From Branchiostoma floridae (taxonomy: Eukaryota > Chordata > Leptocardii > Amphioxiformes > Branchiostomatidae): a stretch of 64,000 nucleotides of DNA. The stretch spans positions 3,697,971 through 3,761,970 of the forward strand of contig NC_049988.1 in the NCBI RefSeq assembly GCF_000003815.2, in the 5' to 3' direction. A program made the position numbers and the translations under genes. The notes under the pieces are model-generated. The model had not been told where the DNA came from, ran no database searches, and saw only the letters and a list, made by a program, of their open reading frames with translations. Positions 59,086 through 64,000 of the stretch are shown piece by piece; position 1 is the first letter of the stretch; every line of letters begins with the position of its first letter.

Positions 59086-60497
59086 CCACTGGATGACCTA
59101 CATACTATTAACTATTTTTGGATCTTGACTAGTATTAAATCTGAAAGCCATTGGAAAAGTTCATACATGATGTTCATCCAAATTGCCCGTAAATTTCAGG
59201 GAAAGATAGATTCCTGGCATTTTCATTTTATAATGTCATCGTTAGAACAAGAGATTTGTCTCCATTGTGCTTTATCTTAAGAGCAGTATATATGTTATTG
59301 CTTTAACCTATTATTGAATGTAGAAGTGATGATTTCAAGTCTCAAATGATATACAATTTGGACTAATGATACAGTTCTTGTTGACTGAGAATGAAAATAC
59401 AAAATGTGCCACTTGAGCAAATGGAGTTGTGCATGGGGCCCTTAAATAAACTGTGATTTGTAGGTCCCAACCACTGAAATTTGGGCCCTTACACTGCGTT
59501 TCAAATAATGGGTGTAGGTTTTTCTCTGTTGTTTTGTAAATTGTAACAAAGGGGAAAATGTTGGCTTCATTTTATCTAAATTGGCCTTCAAAATGCAGGA
59601 AATATAGTATTTCTGAGGGTTATAAATTACCCTCAGAACCCCCGCACCCCCCACAACACACACACAATGCTTATGCCTACACCGCCTGCCTTGTGGCTTT
59701 TTAAGCTGTGAAAAAAAATCCTTGTGAGAACCATAACTTGAATCCGAAATCAAACCTGTCTGCCATGTAAGTTCAATTTTTCTAGTTACCTTTAACAACA
59801 TTTGTTACTTCTATGTTAGCCTTTTGGAGATCGTCTCATAATATGGTAAGACCAAAATGAAGAATGAGGTTGCAGCTGTTGGTTGACATGTGATATACAG
59901 GTGACAGGTGTGGAAAATGGCATAAATCACCTGATCTGGCAGGTGGCATTGCACTGCTTAGCTAAGGCCTGCTTTAGACAGGTGTCGGTTTAACAGTCAA
60001 GTGTTGACAGTTAACTGTTGCTTCTAATCCACCTTGATATATACTGAAATTAACTTCTAATGATTAATACACCATGATAGATATATTTTCATGCTGATAA
60101 TTAGGCCAGATTTATTTGATATTGATGAAATTGTGCAAAGCAACTGCAAAATGAGCAAGGATATGTCATAAGATTGCAAAAGAAATAGGTTTGTATCTGA
60201 AAACATGGACTAATGTCGTAGAATAGTAAGGTCAATTCCAAGGTCGTTAAAGAAGATGAAGAATCTAGTGTTCGGTATATATACTCCGTCATCTGTTCAA
60301 CCTTCCTGACCACTTATATATAAGTTATAGTCTCCTAATGAAGGCAAGTTTTTGGGGGTGCCCAACCTTTTTTTCTTCACACGCTAGCATTAGATTTGAG
60401 CTTCCCAGATGATGTCATCCATGTTGTTAAATCAACATGGCCCTTACATGTAGGTGTTTTAATTATTCCATTGTTTGTACAGATCTAAAGATCAAGG

Positions 60498-62766
60498 ATG
60501 GCGCAGCTCGAGACGAGCTACCGGCGGCTGGACTCCTTCTACGATGAAGAGATGGACAGTCCGCCCAACGAGAGGGAACTTCTGGTGCACGCTGTGGACA
60601 GCAACAAGGGTACATAACACCGTTACAGCATGCAGTATCAGCTAAATTATAGAGCTGTGCACTACACAAATTTTAGGTACAGGTACAGGTGTACGGGTTT
60701 AGGTACAGGTCCGGACCTATATCTGTAGCTGATCATGAATTACTTTTTCAAATAATATGGTTGATCTTACCAATAAAACATGTTGTGGTAGACACATATG
60801 CATGATACAACAAAAATTTGACCCTTTCAGAATTCAGAGACAGATCATAGTAATTTTACGGTAATTTTATCTGTTAAAGTGGCCATCCTCTGACCTGTTA
60901 TCCTTCCTGGCTTGCACTTATTTAGTTATTAGATACATGTCCAGTATGGTACACCAGTGTTCCAGTATTTTGGAGCTATACCTAATTGATTGTACTAGTA
61001 CTGCCTTGGTACAGTGTACTGGTACACATCTCTAGCTAATACGTTATTTCATACCAAGTGCCAAATTAGTCAGTATAGATTCTCATTCACAATTTTTCCC
61101 CAGCGTCTGCCTGTCCATCTTTTGTTGGAATGAGTCTGTTGATGGACAAAATTTATGAATAATAATTATTCTATCAATTATTTGACACATGGAATTGTCA
61201 TTTTTGACATGAAAGAAGAATTTGTATTTAGAATTAGGCCAAAGCACTGCAGGAGGTTAGCATGAAATGAATAGAGATATTATGTAAAGTACTTGCACTG
61301 TGGCTGTATTGTGTGTATTTTGTATCTGTGAATCAATCATCTTTTGTTCCCATCATATCATAACATATAAAACGGCTAAAAATGTATTTAGGGGGTAACC
61401 TAATGTCAAACTCACCAAAGATGCTGTTGCACACAAATTGGTTACTGTGCGCCAAAAATAATGTTCTAAATGTTTAATGTTGCTGATTACTAGTATTGTA
61501 AAACACTGACACTTTGGTCTGACATAAAACAGAAAGGGAAGACATGACAATGTATACAGTCAACGGGAATACGGTCAAGTACGAGTAGTAGCTAATTCAG
61601 TATGAGTAACTGTAAAATATCAATCATACTACATGTATGATGGTTTCATATTAAATGTATTTCTCTTAATAATATATCTTTGTTTTCTTTTCTGAACAGC
61701 TCATCGTTGGAACCACATTGAAAACTTGGATGACTTCTTTACAAGGATATCCTTTCTGTTCAACAAGAAGCTCAACCTATCAAAATCATACATATTATTA
61801 GAATGTTGTGTATCAAGCTTTTATTACTGTTACTGTACATGCGTATATGCACTGTACACAATCTTCTTTTTCAGGGCTCGAAATACCACAATGTCATGCA
61901 TATGCAAGTTTGTGCATGTAAAATTGGTGTGGTGCAAGTAAGTTTGGACCAAACTTGCACCAGTGCAAGTTACTTTTATCCACTAATACCTGACTTTAAA
62001 AAAAGCTTACACACACCAAGAATATTGTCTGCCATTGAAAGGTAAAAGAAAACAACACTGAATAAAAAAATAGCCTAAATTTGTTATTTCTAAACTTGGT
62101 TAGACATCCAGGTAAACAAAATTTGAAGACAATTCCATCTCTATAATGCTAATAATTCCTATGGTGTTGTCTTACCTTGATTTGCATATGAGTAAATACA
62201 TTTTGCATACAATTTAGTGACTTTGATATGATCAACTGGATTTTCCAGTTATATGTGTTTGTATTGAGTTGTTCTAGCGATGGTTAAGAATAGTGATATA
62301 TATCGATGGAAGTCACTCGAAGAGTCCAGAAGAAATCTATTGATCTTATCAAGTAGTAGACATTGAATTGTCTTAAATTAAGCCTAAATTCACATTTGTT
62401 GTACAATTTGAAATCCAAAATAAAATACGCTTTGGAAAACAAATATCCAAACATGTGGTCTTTATGTATCCCCATATATTTGCAAATTTTCAGAAGAGAA
62501 TAAAGGGTTAACAGTTCACTATTTTGGGTTGTGCAAGTAAGTTTCTTTTGGTGCAAGTTACCTTTGGCTTAACTTGCACTGGTGCAAGTTGACTGAAAAG
62601 TGTATTTCGAGCCCTGTTTTTCCTTACACTTTCCCAGTAAACATTTTTTTATATCAACCCAAGAGTTATATAATTCAGTAATACTTTTTTGGTTCTCTGT
62701 GTACATACATTAACTTTGTATAATTTGTTTCTTTGATTCATGTGTGTCACTGTGAGTGTGTTTGTG

Positions 62767-62805
<39 letters not shown>

Positions 62806-63888
62806 AACTTTGAATATGTGTACATTTTTTATTGTGCTAAAATGTATGTTTGTATGTACCCCCCCTGTACAATGTCGTATACAATTGAAATAATTTGTAT
62901 ATTGGGTATGTACATGTACATGTGTGTGTATATGTGTCTGTGTATACACGTGTGTAAATTTTTTTTATTTAAAACATACAAATCCTCAGTTCTGCTATTC
63001 TGTCTGTGAGCCTGATAGTATTATTAATATCAAAACCGTGTACTAGTAGTAGTATTAAAGGGGTAAAGTGTGCTATCTCTGTTGGACTGAAAAGGTTTCA
63101 AAACAGCATAAGGTTTTAGTAGAATCAAGAAGTCTGCCATCCACAACGTTCCCTGTATTATCCCTAACCCCTGTGAACGTGTACCAGTACCATCAGCGCC
63201 ATGGCTTCCTCTGTATGATGCTGGCTGAGATCCTAGAGTTACTGTAAGTATCATAATTACTATGATCATGCTACTTACTACAGGTAACTGTAAGTAAAAT
63301 GCTTTATAAGTCAACTGCGGCCTACTGTACCCGTGTGTCAGGGATCCCAGCAGCAGTATAATAAAATGCACAGCCCGGGATACTACTGCAACTATACTTC
63401 TACTATAGTTATGCCAATTCAAAAATCATTGCTGCAGAAATGTGTGTATTTGTAGATGCTTCATTTGTATAACAGTACTATAGCAGACAATATTACTGGC
63501 TTTTAAGTAGCCTATTGAACTGTTCACATGTCTTGGCAGTAAAAGAAGTGTAATTCTAAACACAATCCTTTTTTCCTAAATGATGAGTACAAATGTAACT
63601 ATGTAACCCTAACAAAATTAATGCACAAAGCCAGATAGTTATGCAACTCGTTTTAATCTGATAAATCAGCAAACAGAAATGCTGGCATTTCAATTTGACA
63701 TTATTCAGAAATTCCATCTTGTCTTGGGTTTTGAGAAATCTATACTAATTGAATTATAGACACATGCTGATCTCTAATCCATGTTAACTTGGTTTGTGTG
63801 TTTCTCTTCCAGGCAATTCATCTTTGTTTTACTTTTCACCACGTTCCTGCTACAGTGTGTGCATTACGATGTGCTGTTTGGGGACAAG
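60498..63888 (+). CDS. ATG9: Autophagy-related protein 9 (ATG9), first four coding exons, 3' partial
   Basis: ATG9 is the multispanning lipid scramblase of autophagy vesicles, supplying membrane to the growing phagophore. Exons: 60498-60609, 61700-61746, 63179-63243, 63813-63888 (continuing beyond the window). The start ATG gives MAQLETSYRRL and SPPNERELLVHAV. Exon 2 gives HRWNHIENLDDFFTR, exon 3 VYQYHQRHGFLCMMLAEI, and exon 4 the first transmembrane segment (FIFVLLFTTFLLQCVHYD). All match the ATG9A/ATG9B N-terminus as I remember it. Introns 1 and 3 are GT-AG. The intron between exons 2 and 3 (61747-63178) begins ATATCCTTTC and ends AC, the signature of a U12-type AT-AC intron. Its start codon faces ABCB8's, 2.9 kb apart. 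Confidence 0.93.
60610..61699. other. ATG9 first coding intron
   Basis: Ordinary GT-AG intron in phase 1, AT-rich. Near 60675 there is a short GGTACAGGTACAGGT run. No gene. Confidence 0.8.
61872..62616. mobile_element. hAT-like non-autonomous element inside the AT-AC intron
   Basis: The perfect 15-base TIR CAGGGCTCGAAATAC / GTATTTCGAGCCCTG has the CAGGG start typical of hAT ends. Both subterminal regions repeat GTGCAAGTAAGTTT and CTTGCACxxGTGCAAGTT. Flanks are T/C-rich, so the expected 8-base duplication cannot be confirmed (5 of 8 match). First base is A in the left copy's last TIR position, giving near-perfect rather than certain boundaries. Confidence 0.75.
62741..62803. repeat. (GT)n microsatellite
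   Basis: Dinucleotide GT tract with few interruptions inside the ATG9 AT-AC intron. Confidence 0.95.
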
Positions 63889-64000
63889 GTAAGGCTATAC
63901 CAGTTTAATTTATTGCTTCTCAGATTTTTTTCAGAAAAATATTGGGGTGGTCGGTGGAAAAAAATAAAACAGATAAAGATTTGCAAAAAGTCTGGGGTGA

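Larger units (their letters stand above)
57595..60497. other. Divergent ABCB8-ATG9 spacer
   Basis: 2.9 kb between the two start codons. Includes the ABCB8-proximal promoter cluster, a GC box-like GGGCGGGGG near 57826, a poly(G) run near 58036, a MITE and AT-rich sequence. A 3' splice site at 60481-60482, 15 bases before the ATG9 start codon, shows that ATG9 has at least one noncoding exon somewhere in this spacer. I could not place its donor. Confidence 0.7.
61747..63178 (+). other. U12-type AT-AC intron of ATG9
   Basis: The 5' site ATATCCTTTC matches the U12 consensus. A branch-like TCCCTAAC lies at 63161-63168, about 11 bases before the terminal AC at 63177-63178. Splicing here (phase 0) joins DDFFTR to VYQYHQ without gap, whereas no GT-AG choice does. 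Confidence 0.88.

Noticed and set aside
61726-61941. 71-residue ORF starting MDDFFTR
   Set aside because: Read-through of ATG9 exon 2 into its AT-AC intron.

Overview
This is a eukaryotic, animal-type window: genes are split by GT-AG introns (plus one apparent AT-AC intron), intergenic and intronic DNA is AT-rich and crowded with short inverted-repeat transposons, SINE-like pieces and minisatellites, and one assembly gap of Ns is present. The gene content (an ankyrin-Roc-COR GTPase, a complete mitochondrial half-ABC transporter, three LRR-Ig membrane receptors and the start of ATG9) and the repeat style point to a cephalochordate (amphioxus, Branchiostoma). That identification is inference from gene families, not a database match.

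Layout. (1) Bases 393-6173, plus strand: 3' part of a ROCO-family gene (last ankyrin repeat, Roc GTPase, COR domain, then an acidic C-terminus built of about 18 tandem 13-residue units). (2) 6174-8298: tail-to-tail spacer. (3) 8299-57594, minus strand: a complete 12-exon ABCB8 gene (mitochondrial inner-membrane ABC transporter, 728 residues), assembled here exon by exon with consistent phases. Its introns carry two large minisatellites. One, about 42 units long, is an amplified copy of an exon's own 3' splice site plus its first 57 coding bases. (4) The 36.1 kb second intron of ABCB8 (19648-55743) hosts three plus-strand, intronless-coding LRR-Ig receptor genes (26977-29148, 38562-40415, 49491-53342). 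Upstream of them lie at least seven related plus-strand segments that mostly end in a consensus splice donor and look like duplicated promoter/leader-exon cassettes. (5) 57595-60497: divergent spacer between ABCB8 and ATG9, with a dense cluster of nuclear-receptor half-sites and two TGACGCAAT boxes just upstream of ABCB8. (6) 60498 to the window end, plus strand: first four coding exons of ATG9, whose second coding intron has U12-type AT-AC signals.

How the parts fit. ABCB8 and ATG9 are head-to-head neighbours, as ABCB8 and ATG9B are on human 7q36 to my knowledge, so this looks like an ancient gene pair that may share a promoter. The LRR-Ig cluster is a lineage expansion nested on the opposite strand. 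Its members keep one ectodomain plan (LRRNT, 14-16 LRRs, LRRCT, one Ig, TM) but have unrelated cytoplasmic tails, one very long and carrying five evenly spaced YIVP motifs. The most unusual items are the leader-cassette array with the nested receptor cluster, the decoy-acceptor minisatellite, the AT-AC intron and the YIVP repeat tail.
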